DNA of 64,000 bases, taken from Paenibacillus lignilyticus (GTDB lineage: Bacteria > Bacillota > Bacilli > Paenibacillales > Paenibacillaceae). Each line of letters opens with the position of its first letter. The first letter of the stretch is position 1. A program made the translations under genes and the position numbers. A model generated the notes under the pieces. The model saw only the letters and a program-made list of their open reading frames with translations, was not told the origin of the DNA and did not search any database. Where the stretch lies: NCBI RefSeq assembly GCF_017942085.1, contig NZ_JAGKSP010000007.1, forward strand, positions 186,001-250,000. The letters are read 5' to 3'. Shown here one piece after another: positions 46,406 through 54,950 of the stretch.

Positions 46406-47365
46406 GTGGGCTTACAGAAATTCGGCGAGCAAACGACAGCGCTGTTTCGGGAAGCATTGAACCAGTTCATCGAGAAGGTCAAGAAGGACGATCAAGTGAT
46501 TGCGGCTGTACTGCTTGGCAGTTTATCGTACGACCAAGTATGGGAGAAATCGGATATTGATTTAAAGCTGATCGTGCATGATCAGAAGCTGGGTTCGGGT
46601 TATATGTGCTTCGTAGAGAATGATGTTCCCATTAACGCCAGCATTCAGACTCGCAACGAGTTCAAGCGCTGGATCGAACGATCCGTGGGCGGCTCTATTT
46701 CGCAGTCGATGCTTTATCGCAGTACGCTGCTGTTCACGAAGGATGCTTCGATTACGGACTATTTTGAACAAATACGGATTGTCGGCGAGCGCGACAGGCA
46801 GCTGCAGCTGCAGCAGCTCGGGGGATATTCGCTTGCGCTTCTGGCTAAGGCGGAGAAGTGGCTGCATGTGAAAGAAGACGCGGTTTACAGCGCTTTCTGG
46901 ATTATTAAGATGGTCGATGTCTTGTCGCAGATCGAGGTGCTGCTGAACGAGGACGTGCCTATGCGGGAGTCGGTCAAACAGGCGCTCGCCTATAACCCGG
47001 ACTTCTTCTGCGTGATCTACACGGAGATGGTGCTCGGCACGGTTACGGAGGCCGGCGTTCAATCTGCGATCGATCAGATCAATGGGTATCTGAACGCCGG
47101 GGCAGAGCGGATTTTCCGGCCGATGCTCGCTTATTTGAAGGAAGAAGCGGATGTTCGCACCGTTACGGATATTGTTTTGAAGTTTAAGCCGGTCATCGAG
47201 ACCGATACCGGTTCCGCGACTGCGATATGCGATTGGCTTGCCGAGCGAGGACTTCTGATGAAGATGGAATCGGAGACCAAGGCCACTCCGAAGAGCCGGA
47301 TCATGCTGCTTGAGCCGGCGTATTTAGTTGAGAGCGACGAGATTCCGGAGTGGGAGAGGGGCTAG
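46406..47365 (+). CDS. polymerase-beta-superfamily nucleotidyltransferase
   Basis: Start is GTG 46406, six bases after GGAGGAGGA. The 319-residue product has the nucleotidyltransferase signature G38-S39...S49-D50-I51-D52, where the two Asp bind metal, then a third acidic strand region and a helical C-terminal half. Family members transfer a nucleotide to antibiotics, proteins or RNA, or act as toxin-like MNT proteins. It is five bases upstream of the UvrA-paralogue gene and clearly co-transcribed with it. The C-terminal half includes a helix-turn-helix-like stretch, so a DNA-linked role is possible. The substrate is not identifiable. Confidence 0.8.
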   Translation: MGLQKFGEQTTALFREALNQFIEKVKKDDQVIAAVLLGSLSYDQVWEKSDIDLKLIVHDQKLGSGYMCFVENDVPINASIQTRNEFKRWIERSVGGSISQSMLYRSTLLFTKDASITDYFEQIRIVGERDRQLQLQQLGGYSLALLAKAEKWLHVKEDAVYSAFWIIKMVDVLSQIEVLLNEDVPMRESVKQALAYNPDFFCVIYTEMVLGTVTEAGVQSAIDQINGYLNAGAERIFRPMLAYLKEEADVRTVTDIVLKFKPVIETDTGSATAICDWLAERGLLMKMESETKATPKSRIMLLEPAYLVESDEIPEWERG

Positions 47366-47370
47366 CACGG

Positions 47371-50268
47371 ATGAAGAAGTTTATAGAGGTACGAGGCGCC
47401 AGGCAGAACAACCTGAAGAATATCGACGTCGATATTCCGCGGGACAAGCTCACGGTTATTACGGGGGTCAGCGGTTCGGGCAAATCTTCATTGGCCTTCG
47501 ATGTCATCTATGGGGAAGGGCAGCGCCGATTCCTGGAGTCGCTCTCGACCTTCGCCAAGAGCCGGATGAATCAGTTAAAGAAGCCGGATGTCGACTTCGT
47601 ATTCGGCTTGTCTCCCGTAATTGCCATTGAGCAGAAGAAGGGGATCGTCAATCCGAGATCCACTGTCGGCACGATGACGGACATCTATGACTTCATGCGG
47701 CTGCTCTTTGCTTCGGTTGGCGAAGCCAGCTGTCCATTCTGCGAGCATCCGGTGCCGATTCGGTCGGCGGAGCAGATGATCGATCATATTAAGCAGCTGC
47801 CGAAAGGGACGGAGCTTGAGGTACTGGCGCCGGTCTATAAAATCTTCGGCGAGAATTACGAAACGACGCTGGACGAGATTCGCTCGAAAGGGTTTCGGAC
47901 GGTTAGCATCGAGGGGAACAAGCATAGCCTCGGCGATCCGATCGAGCTTGAAGAGGAAGCGGAGTACAAGATCGAGGTTGTCGTCGACAAAGTCATCGTC
48001 CAAGCGGACGCTTATAAGGCGCTTGCCAAAACAATCGAGAACAGCCTGAAGCTGGTGGGAGAAGGCTTCATTCGCTTCGAGGTCGTTCATGTGCCGGACG
48101 GCGCACAGGTTGATGAGGAGAAGTTCTATCGCGGTTTTGCTTGCCCGGAGCATCACCTGACTATGGGAGAATTGCAGTCGAGTTACTTCTCCTTCAACGA
48201 TCCCAATAGCGCTTGCCGGACCTGCGGCGGACTCGGTACGTTCATGCGCGCCGAAGCGAAATTTCTGGTGAAGAACCCGGACAAGAGCATTAACAAAGGA
48301 GCGATTGATCCCAAGCTGCTCGGCACAAGCACGGGAACCTGGCATTGGTCGATCGTTCGCAGCGCGGCCATACACTACGGGTTCAGCTTGGACACGCCTT
48401 ACAGGGAGCTGTCTGAGGCTGCCAAGAACATTATGATGTATGGGTCGAAAGGAGAGAAATTTCCTTTCGTTCCGGGAGAAGAAGCAACGAAATCGCAAGA
48501 ACGCCATGCCGGCAAAATGATGACTTTCGGCGGGATGGTTCATACCATTAACTGGTGGTATAAGCTTTACTTGAAGCGTAAAGCGCAGTCTGTCGGGGAT
48601 GACGAGTTCTACAAACGGGTCATGGTTGAACATACGTGCCCGGATTGCGATGGACGCAAGCTGCGGCCTCAACGATTCGCCGTGAAAGTCGGCGATGCGG
48701 ATCTTCACCAGCTCTGCAATAGCTCCTTGTTTGAGCTGAGCGTGTTCTTGAAGAACATTGCGTTCGCGCCTAATCATGCGGTTGTGGGCAAGCAGATTGT
48801 CGCGGAGATCGATTCAAGGATCGATCTGCTGCTGGATATCGGCCTTGATTATCTGAGTCTTGGCCGCCGTTCCGATACGATATCGGGCGGTGAAGCGCAG
48901 CGTATCCGACTTTCTACGCAGATTAGTTCAGGGCTGATGGGGATGCTGTACGTGCTGGACGAGCCGAGCATTGGGCTTCATGCGAGGGATAGCATTCGCA
49001 TCATCGACACGCTCAAGAAGCTGCGCGATATCGGCAATACGATTATCGTAGTCGAGCATGATCTGGAAACGATCGGCAGCGCCGACCATATCATTGAGGT
49101 CGGACCGGAGCCGGGGCTGCACGGCGGTCGTATTATCGCCGAGGGCACCGCGGACCAGCTGCGGTCGAATCCGGATTCCATCACCGGTTCGTTCCTGGCA
49201 GGGGTGCGAAGAATCGAGGTTCCGGCGGTGCGCCGTCAGTCGGACGGACGGATGCTGTCCCTTCGAGGTGCGAGGGCAAACAATCTGCGCAACGTGGATA
49301 TCGATGTGCCGCTGGGGGTGCTGGTTTGCATCACGGGTGTCTCCGGTTCAGGCAAAAGCACACTGATCAATGAGGTCATCTGCAAGCAGCTTTATTCAAC
49401 CTTCCAGGATGCGCGCATTGTTCCCGGTGAGCATGACGAGTTGACCGGGCATGAGCATTTAACGGGCATAATCAATATCGACCAGTCTCCGATCGGTCGA
49501 AGCTCGCGCTCGAATCCGGCGACGTACGTCGGATTCTTCGATAAGATCCGCGAGCTGTATGCGGCTGCCGCCGGCGCAGCAGGTAAGTCGCTCGCGAAGA
49601 ACGATTTCAGCTTCAACCAGAAGAATGGCGGACGCTGCGAGAACTGTCAGGGCGAAGGCATCGTGACGACGGCGCTCCAATTCATGCCGGATGTAGAATC
49701 AGTGTGCCCTGTTTGCAAGGGAGCGCGGTTCAACGAGGAAGTGCTCGATGTTCGGATTAAGGAGAAGAATATCGCGCAGGTGCTGGAGATGAGCATCGAG
49801 GAAGCCGTTCCATTCTTTGAGGATCAGTCTTATATTCAACATAAACTGAAGGTATTGCACCAGCTGGGACTCGGCTATTTGCGTCTTGGCCAATCGTCGA
49901 CTACGCTGTCCGGCGGCGAAGCTCAGCGGATCAAACTGGCTACGGAGCTAAGCAAGATTATACGGGGCTCGCATAACCTGTACGTGCTTGATGAGCCGAC
50001 GACGGGATTGCATCTGAGAGATATCCAGAAACTCATCGATTGTCTTCATCAGCTTGTGGAAGCGGGGCACACCGTCGTGGTGATCGAGCATCATCTGGAT
50101 TTGATCAAGGTGGCCGATCATGTCATCGACATGGGACCGGAAGGCGGCAAGAAAGGCGGCATGGTCGTCGCATCCGGCACGCCGGAGGAAGTAGCGCGCA
50201 CGGAAGGCTCGCTGACCGGCAAGTTTCTGCGGGAGATGCTGGCGGTGGAGTCGCAGGCGGTAGGTTGA
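47371..50268 (+). CDS. UvrA paralogue (UvrA2-like tandem ABC ATPase)
   Basis: The 965-residue product has two ABC units: Walker A 32-39 and 656-663 (GVSGSGKS in both), signatures SGGEAQRI near 505 and 847, and Walker B VLDEPS and VLDEPT. The second zinc module is intact (C756, C759, C779, C782). The first is altered to C258-x2-H261...C282-x2-C285. The segment after the first Walker A reads [17 protein letters not shown] rather than the housekeeping UvrA's SAYARQFL form, marking a paralogue. These bind distorted or drug-modified DNA, some in antibiotic producers or resistance. No uvrB or uvrC is nearby. Confidence 0.88.
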   Translation: MKKFIEVRGARQNNLKNIDVDIPRDKLTVITGVSGSGKSSLAFDVIYGEGQRRFLESLSTFAKSRMNQLKKPDVDFVFGLSPVIAIEQKKGIVNPRSTVGTMTDIYDFMRLLFASVGEASCPFCEHPVPIRSAEQMIDHIKQLPKGTELEVLAPVYKIFGENYETTLDEIRSKGFRTVSIEGNKHSLGDPIELEEEAEYKIEVVVDKVIVQADAYKALAKTIENSLKLVGEGFIRFEVVHVPDGAQVDEEKFYRGFACPEHHLTMGELQSSYFSFNDPNSACRTCGGLGTFMRAEAKFLVKNPDKSINKGAIDPKLLGTSTGTWHWSIVRSAAIHYGFSLDTPYRELSEAAKNIMMYGSKGEKFPFVPGEEATKSQERHAGKMMTFGGMVHTINWWYKLYLKRKAQSVGDDEFYKRVMVEHTCPDCDGRKLRPQRFAVKVGDADLHQLCNSSLFELSVFLKNIAFAPNHAVVGKQIVAEIDSRIDLLLDIGLDYLSLGRRSDTISGGEAQRIRLSTQISSGLMGMLYVLDEPSIGLHARDSIRIIDTLKKLRDIGNTIIVVEHDLETIGSADHIIEVGPEPGLHGGRIIAEGTADQLRSNPDSITGSFLAGVRRIEVPAVRRQSDGRMLSLRGARANNLRNVDIDVPLGVLVCITGVSGSGKSTLINEVICKQLYSTFQDARIVPGEHDELTGHEHLTGIINIDQSPIGRSSRSNPATYVGFFDKIRELYAAAAGAAGKSLAKNDFSFNQKNGGRCENCQGEGIVTTALQFMPDVESVCPVCKGARFNEEVLDVRIKEKNIAQVLEMSIEEAVPFFEDQSYIQHKLKVLHQLGLGYLRLGQSSTTLSGGEAQRIKLATELSKIIRGSHNLYVLDEPTTGLHLRDIQKLIDCLHQLVEAGHTVVVIEHHLDLIKVADHVIDMGPEGGKKGGMVVASGTPEEVARTEGSLTGKFLREMLAVESQAVG

Positions 50269-50272
50269 TAGA

Positions 50273-50312
50273 AAAGGTGGCGCAGACGCTTATGTCTGGG
50301 CCACCTTTTTTT
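50273..50312. terminator. bidirectional terminator between uvrA2-like and thioredoxin genes
   Basis: AAAGGTGGC/GCCACCTTT with inner AGAC/GTCT, flanked by T-run on the + side and GAAAA on the other, suiting two convergent genes. Confidence 0.85.
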
Positions 50313-50316
50313 GCGG

Positions 50317-50634
50317 CTAGAGCTGTTTCTCGGCAGCCAGGCGATAGGCTGCTTTTGGCCGCAGACCCACAAGTTTATCCATGGGCCGGCCATTCTTGAA
50401 CACAATAACGGTCGGCGTGCCCATAACGCCGGCTGATGCAGCGGCTTCAGGCAGTTTATCGCAGTCCACGTACGCGATGCGAAGCTGATGCTCCAGCTCC
50501 GCGCTTAGTTCTTCCAGTACGGGAAGCAGCGTATGACATGGCGGACAGTGAGGCGCTCCGTAATCTACGAGCACGACTCCATCCTCAACGAGTTGATGGA
50601 GATGCTCCATGCTCTGAACTTGTTGAATTCCCAT
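50317..50634 (-). CDS. thioredoxin-like protein
   Basis: The 105-residue product has the redox motif C30-P-P-C33 (the classical motif is CGPC) in an APHCPPCH context, cis-Pro in GTPTV, and a full thioredoxin fold by length. A third Cys, C58, lies in YVDCDK. No signal peptide: cytoplasmic disulfide reductase. Start ATG 50634 follows AAGGAGTGAG; this ribosome site overlaps the end of the MerR gene, so translation is coupled. Confidence 0.9.
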   Translation of the reverse strand: MGIQQVQSMEHLHQLVEDGVVLVDYGAPHCPPCHTLLPVLEELSAELEHQLRIAYVDCDKLPEAAASAGVMGTPTVIVFKNGRPMDKLVGLRPKAAYRLAAEKQL

Positions 50635-50639
50635 TAGAC

Positions 50640-51014
50640 TCACTCCTTGCTTAGATTGTCGGCGATGGTTTCCGACTGAACGGCAGCGATCCGATCTACC
50701 AAATTCGTCCGAATTTGATTCAGCTGCATAATCTGTGCGTCAATCTCTGCCAGCTTCCGCTCATAGATCGGCATAACTTCGCTGCAAAATGCTTCCTTGT
50801 TCCGCATAACACAAGTAAGAAACCCGGCGATCTGCTCAGTCGTCAAACCCAAGTTCAGATAGAGCTTGATCGTCTCCACGGTGTGAACGGTTAAGTGCGA
50901 ATATTCGCGATAGCCGTTGGCTTGACGCAGCGGCGAAATCAAGCCCTGCTGTTCATAGTAGCGGAGCGAACGTATGCTCACGCCTGTTTCTTTGGCTAAT
51001 TGACCGATTTTCAT
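50640..51014 (-). CDS. MerR-family transcriptional regulator
   Basis: The 124-residue product starts at ATG 51014 after AGAGAGGAT. The N-terminal winged helix reads KIGQLAKETGVSIRSLRYYEQQGL, followed by a long dimerisation coiled coil (about 82-118). Cys68 and Cys77 lie at the start of that coil region, a plausible redox or metal site. It is translated with the thioredoxin gene. Its own promoter has an over-long spacer with a perfect operator palindrome, so it should regulate itself and the thioredoxin. Confidence 0.9.
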   Translation of the reverse strand: MKIGQLAKETGVSIRSLRYYEQQGLISPLRQANGYREYSHLTVHTVETIKLYLNLGLTTEQIAGFLTCVMRNKEAFCSEVMPIYERKLAEIDAQIMQLNQIRTNLVDRIAAVQSETIADNLSKE

Positions 51015-51050
51015 GGGTATCCTCTCTTCGCCATACCTGGTTTCCAGTTC

Positions 51051-51082
51051 ATTATAAAGGCTGACATTAATGTCAGAGTCAA
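51051..51082 (-). promoter_or_regulatory. MerR-type promoter and operator
   Basis: On the - strand: -35 TTGACT (51082-51077), a 20-bp spacer, and -10 TATAAT (51056-51051). The spacer contains the perfect 16-bp palindrome CTGACATTAATGTCAG (51061-51076). Long spacers of 19-20 bp with an operator inside are the hallmark of MerR-activated promoters, where the regulator twists the DNA to align both elements. Confidence 0.85.
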
Positions 51083-51154
51083 GTAGCTTGGTTGCCGTTC
51101 GAAGCCGGCGTTTTAAATGGAGCATTCAACAGTACTTCTCGCCAATTTCCGACT

Positions 51155-51805
51155 TTACAGATAGTGAAGGAGCTGATGGAGTTCATCAATATGGCCGAGG
51201 GGGACAATGCCTCTTCGCTCCAGTTCCGGTTGATTGGCCTGGTAAGCAATAAATCGGATGCCGGCTTTCATTGCCGCTTTGCCATCAATCCAAGCATCGC
51301 CAACGGACAGCCAATCCTCCTTGGAGAGGTGGGGGTAGTGTCCAAGAATATGATGGATACCTTGGGGTGAGGGCTTCATCGTAACGGCTTGCTCCCGGCC
51401 AATGACGTGGTCAAAGTACATTTCGATTCCCGTAGAGCGCAGCGCTTGTATAGCGGCTGTATACGAATTATTCGTAAGAATCGTGAGATGAAAATCAGCT
51501 TGCAGCTGCATCAGTAGTGCTGCCACACCCGGTTCAAGCCCCGCATCCTTCATCCCCGCTTGCTCTAATTCAGTCACAACTGCCCATACCGCCTGCTCTA
51601 TTTCCCCGTTGAACATCGCTGATAACCGGGCATGTTCAATGAGTGTCGAAGCCGTAAATTCATGCAGCGGGAGATCCGCCTCGATAATGCCCGCTCGGAC
51701 CAACAACGTATAAACCTCGTTCTTTATCTGTTTGAAATCAATGCGCGAGCGGAGAATGGTGTTATCCATATCCAAAATAATGCCTCGTCGCTTCAATGGA
51801 ACCAT
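51155..51805 (-). CDS. HAD-superfamily hydrolase (phosphatase-like)
   Basis: The 216-residue product has motif I DMDNT, motif II ILTNNS, a Lys in MKPSPQ and motif IV VGDAWIDG; a helical cap sits after motif I, as in subfamily IA. Start ATG 51805 follows GAAGGGGC. A longer frame reaches to 52000 but runs into the repeat array and is not credible. It likely dephosphorylates a small phosphorylated metabolite. It precedes the MerR gene but that has its own promoter. Confidence 0.85.
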   Translation of the reverse strand: MVPLKRRGIILDMDNTILRSRIDFKQIKNEVYTLLVRAGIIEADLPLHEFTASTLIEHARLSAMFNGEIEQAVWAVVTELEQAGMKDAGLEPGVAALLMQLQADFHLTILTNNSYTAAIQALRSTGIEMYFDHVIGREQAVTMKPSPQGIHHILGHYPHLSKEDWLSVGDAWIDGKAAMKAGIRFIAYQANQPELERRGIVPLGHIDELHQLLHYL

Positions 51806-51936
51806 GGGAGCAGCCCCTTCATATGGGTTTATGTGTACGCATTCTAACATGCTTATTTGCAAGAAAAAAGCCCCCGTTCTGCATGCTATGCAGAAGGAGA
51901 TCCTTTCAGTTAGCGGCGACCCGCCTCCGCCGGAGG

Positions 51937-52353
51937 CTGAGAGTCGGAAACCGCGACTCTCAGTGGCGAAACCGCGCCGAAAAAGAGCTGAAAGTCGCAA
52001 AACGAACTCTCAGCTCCCAAGCTAGCCAATCTCCGCCCCCGCCGAGAGCTGAGAGTCTCGAAACGCGACTCTCAGCGTCGAAACCGCGCCGAAAAAGAGC
52101 TGAGAGTCGCAAAAACGAACTCTCAGCTCCCAAACTAATCAATCTCCGCCCCCGCCGAGAGCTGAGAGTCTCGAAACGCGACTCTCAGCGTCGAAACCGC
52201 GCGAAAAAAGAGCCGAGAGTCGCAAAAACGAACTCTCAGCACCCAAACTAACCAACTCCCGCCTCCGCCGAGAGCTGAGAGTCTCCAAACGCGACTCTCA
52301 GTGTCGAAACCGCGCCGAAAAAGAGCTGAGAGTCGCAAAAACGAACTCTCAGC
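51937..52353. repeat. palindrome array, family 1, inverted orientation (8 hairpins)
   Basis: Eight hairpins with CTGAGAGT/ACTCTCAG arms have cores starting at 51939, 51990, 52051, 52102, 52164, 52215, 52277 and 52328: spacings 51, 61, 51, 62, 51, 62, 51. The short 24-bp spacer here carries AAAAAG, the complement of the T-run in the array at 0.87 kb, so this array is in reverse. A TTCTGCAT/ATGCAGAA hairpin at 51878-51896 lies 63 bp before it. A lone family 2 palindrome is at 52412-52430. Nothing else is seen from 51806 to 52610. Confidence 0.9.
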
Positions 52354-52610
52354 TCCCAAGCTAGCCAATCTCTGCCTATACTAATTTAACTTTGCCTCAC
52401 GGTGTGCATCATAAGCGGATATCCCGCTTATCGCTCCGACTCGCCGAAACGAGCTCATGGTGCGGATTCCGTGGCTGCCGCGCGCCGGAGCTGAGCGTAT
52501 TCGCTCTGTTTTGGCAGATCGTCTTAGTTTTATCCCATATCCTCCAAGATGAACGGATGCTTCAGGTGTAAATTGAAGATATATCCGATTCATAAAGGGG
52601 ACCTGAGTGC

Positions 52611-53402
52611 ATGTTGAATTCGAAAATCCAACTGACCAACGAGCATGTGGAATTTTACAGAGAAAATGGCTTCGTGCAGATCGATAATATTCTTTCGCCG
52701 GAAGAGCTGGCAGAGCTTCGCCAATATATGGACGAGACGATGAATAACCAAGGCGCTCGCGGCTTGCAGACGGATCAGGCAGGCGGTGCCTATTATAAGG
52801 TACTGAACCAGCGCGTGAATACGTGGCGGGATCACGGCGGCATGGCACGATTCGTGCTGGGAGAACGTTTCGCGGATATGGGCAAGCAGCTAACCGGCTT
52901 TGAAGGCATCCGCCTCTTCCATGACCATGCGCTGCTTAAGATGCCCGGCGATTCCAAAGTAACGCCTTGGCATCAAGACCGGCCCTACTGGCCGATTAAA
53001 GACACCGATCCGATGGTCGCCTTCTCGATCTGGATCGCGCTTGATGATGTCGATGAGAACAATGGCTGCATGATGTTCGTTCCGAAATCGCAGAAGATTC
53101 GCAACTTGAAAGGCGTGGACCTCGTGACGCCTGAGGATATTTTTGCGCAAGAGGGTGCGAGAGACGCGGATCGTAACACAGCCGTCATCTGCCGCATGAA
53201 AGCAGGCAGCTGTACCTTCCATGACGGCATGACGTTCCATTTCGCCCATGCCAACAATTCCGAGAAACCGCGCCGTGCACTTGCCATTGTCTTCCTTAAG
53301 GATGGCACGAGCTATAGCGGAGCGGGGCATGTGTGCACGGACGGCCTCGGCTGGGAAGCGGGCGACAAGATTCAAGGCGGCTTGATGCCGAAGCTTGCTT
53401 AA
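52611..53402 (+). CDS. phytanoyl-CoA dioxygenase (PhyH)-family Fe(II)/2-oxoglutarate oxygenase
   Basis: The 263-residue product has the facial-triad residues H121-x-D123 in TPWHQDRPYW and a distal His (H210 or H213 in TFHFAHANN), with an Arg shortly after for 2-oxoglutarate. It starts with the family-typical FYRENGFVQIDNILSPEEL. It would hydroxylate a small organic molecule in the cytoplasm. The start follows GGGGACCTGAG. A terminator lies about 130 bp downstream; no partner gene is evident. Confidence 0.9.
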   Translation: MLNSKIQLTNEHVEFYRENGFVQIDNILSPEELAELRQYMDETMNNQGARGLQTDQAGGAYYKVLNQRVNTWRDHGGMARFVLGERFADMGKQLTGFEGIRLFHDHALLKMPGDSKVTPWHQDRPYWPIKDTDPMVAFSIWIALDDVDENNGCMMFVPKSQKIRNLKGVDLVTPEDIFAQEGARDADRNTAVICRMKAGSCTFHDGMTFHFAHANNSEKPRRALAIVFLKDGTSYSGAGHVCTDGLGWEAGDKIQGGLMPKLA

Positions 53403-53531
53403 GCTGTCTATATCCAACTACTGGGTAATTATTGCAACGCAATTGTAATGTAACTGAAATGCCAATTTCATCTGGTTTTAATCTTCAGCGCCTATAATAA
53501 GACTCAACCCCCTATTATATATATTCTTTTA

Positions 53532-53566
53532 AGACCCGCGGCCCGTTGCTGCGGGTCTCCTTTTTT
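53532..53566 (+). terminator. rho-independent terminator downstream of the PhyH gene
   Basis: AGACCCGC pairs with GCGGGTCT around an 11-base loop, then CCTTTTTT. The gene-free 53403-53728 stretch also has a TATAAT at 53493 without a clear -35 and the promoter below. Confidence 0.85.
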
Positions 53567-53641
53567 GTGTTCGAGAACGCGACAGGTCTGCTTCCTATCA
53601 AAATGGTAAATACTGCGCAATAAGAAGATTAATAGACTGCC

Positions 53642-53671
53642 TTTACAAACGATTTTTGCGGGTGTTATGCT
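53642..53671 (+). promoter_or_regulatory. candidate promoter of the ArsR-type regulator gene
   Basis: TTTACA (5/6) and TATGCT (4/6) are 18 bp apart, about 58 bp before the ATG at 53729. Confidence 0.45.
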
Positions 53672-53728
53672 GAAGGCATTCAATTTATGCTAAGAAACAT
53701 AAAACATATTATAAATGGGGAACGCTCG

Positions 53729-54667
53729 ATGCTGGAACTCTCTATCAACGAACCGGATGAACTGGTCAAGGTCGCACACGCTCTTTCATCGCATACCAGG
53801 CTGAAGATTATTAAGCTGCTTTTGCATCATAACAATATGAATATCAATGAGATCGGCGAGAAACTGGGCATTCCGGTGTCCACGGCCGGCGTGAACGTGA
53901 AGGTGTTGGAAGAAGCGGGCCTCATTCTGACCGAGATTTTGCCTGCAAGCCGCGGCGCGATGAAAGTATGCAAGCGGAATTTCGACGACGTCCGAATGAT
54001 CTTGAATCCGATCAAGGGGTACGTCAAGAAGGAGCAGATTTTCGAAATTGAGATGCCAATCGGCCATTACGTCGACGTTGAAGTGCATCCGACCTGCGGC
54101 ATCGCCAACACGGAGTCGATGGTCATTCCGGAAGACGATCCTGCCAGCTTCTTTCATCCGGAATGCCGAACCGCGCAGATCGTCTGGCTGAGACAAGGCT
54201 GGATCGAATACCGGTTTCCTCGCTCGCTGCCGCGAAACATCGACATGAAAGCGATCGAATTTTCGTTGGAGCTTTGTTCGGAAGCCCCTAATTTCAACAA
54301 CGACTGGCCTTCGGACATCACGGTTTGGATTAACGACATTGAAGTGGGAACGTGGACATCGCCCGGCGACTTCGGCGATAAGCGCGGCAAGAATAACCCG
54401 CAATGGTGGCATGACAGCAGTACCCAATACGGGCTGTTAAAGACGTTTCGAGTCGACAAAGATAAGAGCACGGTCGATAATCACAAGGTTTCCGGCGTGA
54501 CGCTCCAAGATCTGCATATCGATGCCCAGCCGAATATACGGTTTAAGGTGGGTGTGAAACCGGATGCCATCCATAAAGGCGGGCTCAATTTGTTCGGCCG
54601 CGGATTCGGAAACTATGATCAAGACATTATTATGAAGGTTCTTTATGAGCCTGCTATAGATGAGTAA
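53729..54667 (+). CDS. ArsR-type winged-helix regulator with C-terminal beta-rich (possible sugar-binding) domain
   Basis: Start ATG 53729 follows GGGGAA; an earlier ATG at 53687 lacks a ribosome site. In the 312-residue product, residues 1-85 are an ArsR-like winged helix (HALSSHTRLKIIKLLL, then IGEKLGIPVSTAGVNVKVLEEAGL). The remaining 220 residues form a beta-rich domain that looks like a jelly-roll carbohydrate-binding module (IEYRFPRSL..., DITVWINDIEVGTWTSPGDFGD). This suggests a one-component sensor that binds a sugar directly. It lies just before, and probably controls, the GH43/GH2/GH32 operon. Confidence 0.85.
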   Translation: MLELSINEPDELVKVAHALSSHTRLKIIKLLLHHNNMNINEIGEKLGIPVSTAGVNVKVLEEAGLILTEILPASRGAMKVCKRNFDDVRMILNPIKGYVKKEQIFEIEMPIGHYVDVEVHPTCGIANTESMVIPEDDPASFFHPECRTAQIVWLRQGWIEYRFPRSLPRNIDMKAIEFSLELCSEAPNFNNDWPSDITVWINDIEVGTWTSPGDFGDKRGKNNPQWWHDSSTQYGLLKTFRVDKDKSTVDNHKVSGVTLQDLHIDAQPNIRFKVGVKPDAIHKGGLNLFGRGFGNYDQDIIMKVLYEPAIDE

Positions 54668-54676
54668 AACAATATA

Positions 54677-54725
54677 GTTGTTTATAACGGCGCATTAGCG
54701 CTTGTTTTTTTGTTATTAATAACAA
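54677..54725. promoter_or_regulatory. candidate operators upstream of the GH43 operon
   Basis: GTTGTTTATAAC at 54677-54688 recurs exactly at 54919-54930, flanking the promoter and leader. A perfect 16-bp palindrome TTGTTATTAATAACAA lies at 54710-54725. A weak GCGC-stem followed by T-run (54690-54711) could end the regulator transcript. These AT-rich repeats are good candidates for sites of the ArsR-type regulator. Confidence 0.5.
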
Positions 54726-54735
54726 TAATTTTGTT

Positions 54736-54773
54736 GGAAAGCGTTGACATTGTCCTTAAAACGAACATATAAT
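54736..54773 (+). promoter_or_regulatory. strong promoter of the GH43-GH2-GH2-GH32 operon with overlapping cre-like site
   Basis: Perfect TTGACA (54744-54749) and TATAAT (54768-54773) are 18 bp apart. GGAAAGCGTTGACA (54736-54749) matches the CcpA cre consensus TGWAANCGNTNWCA at 13 of 14 places and covers the -35. The promoter therefore looks strong but open to catabolite repression. The leader is about 170 bases. Confidence 0.75.
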
Positions 54774-54847
54774 TTGTTTTGCAATGCAGTATGTATCGCG
54801 ATTGGTTTAGCATTAATGCTGTGAAAAGGAGGAATGGAATAGTTTTC

Positions 54848-54916
54848 ATGCAAAATTCAGATGAAATCCTGCAAATTTATCATAATCGATGCTCCGATAT
54901 TTTATTTGAAACATAA
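54848..54916 (+). CDS. possible 22-residue leader ORF
   Basis: An ATG frame of 22 codons lies in the leader of the GH43 operon, behind AAAAGGAGG (15 bases away, long). A three-codon frame ATG-GAA-TAG begins directly after that ribosome site. The strong AAAAGGAGG with no long gene after it is odd. Whether either is translated is unknown. Confidence 0.2.
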   Translation: MQNSDEILQIYHNRCSDILFET

Positions 54917-54950
54917 AAGTTGTTTATAACTCAATAAGGAGTACGAATAG

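Noticed and set aside
51806..52000. N-terminal extension of the HAD gene
   Set aside because: The extension is repeat-derived low-complexity sequence; a proper ribosome site precedes ATG 51805.
51960..52368. Minus-strand frames inside the 52-kb array giving repeated Ser/Arg/Leu-rich peptides
   Set aside because: They are translations of the 112-113-bp hairpin units, whose length is not a multiple of three, and they lack ribosome sites.
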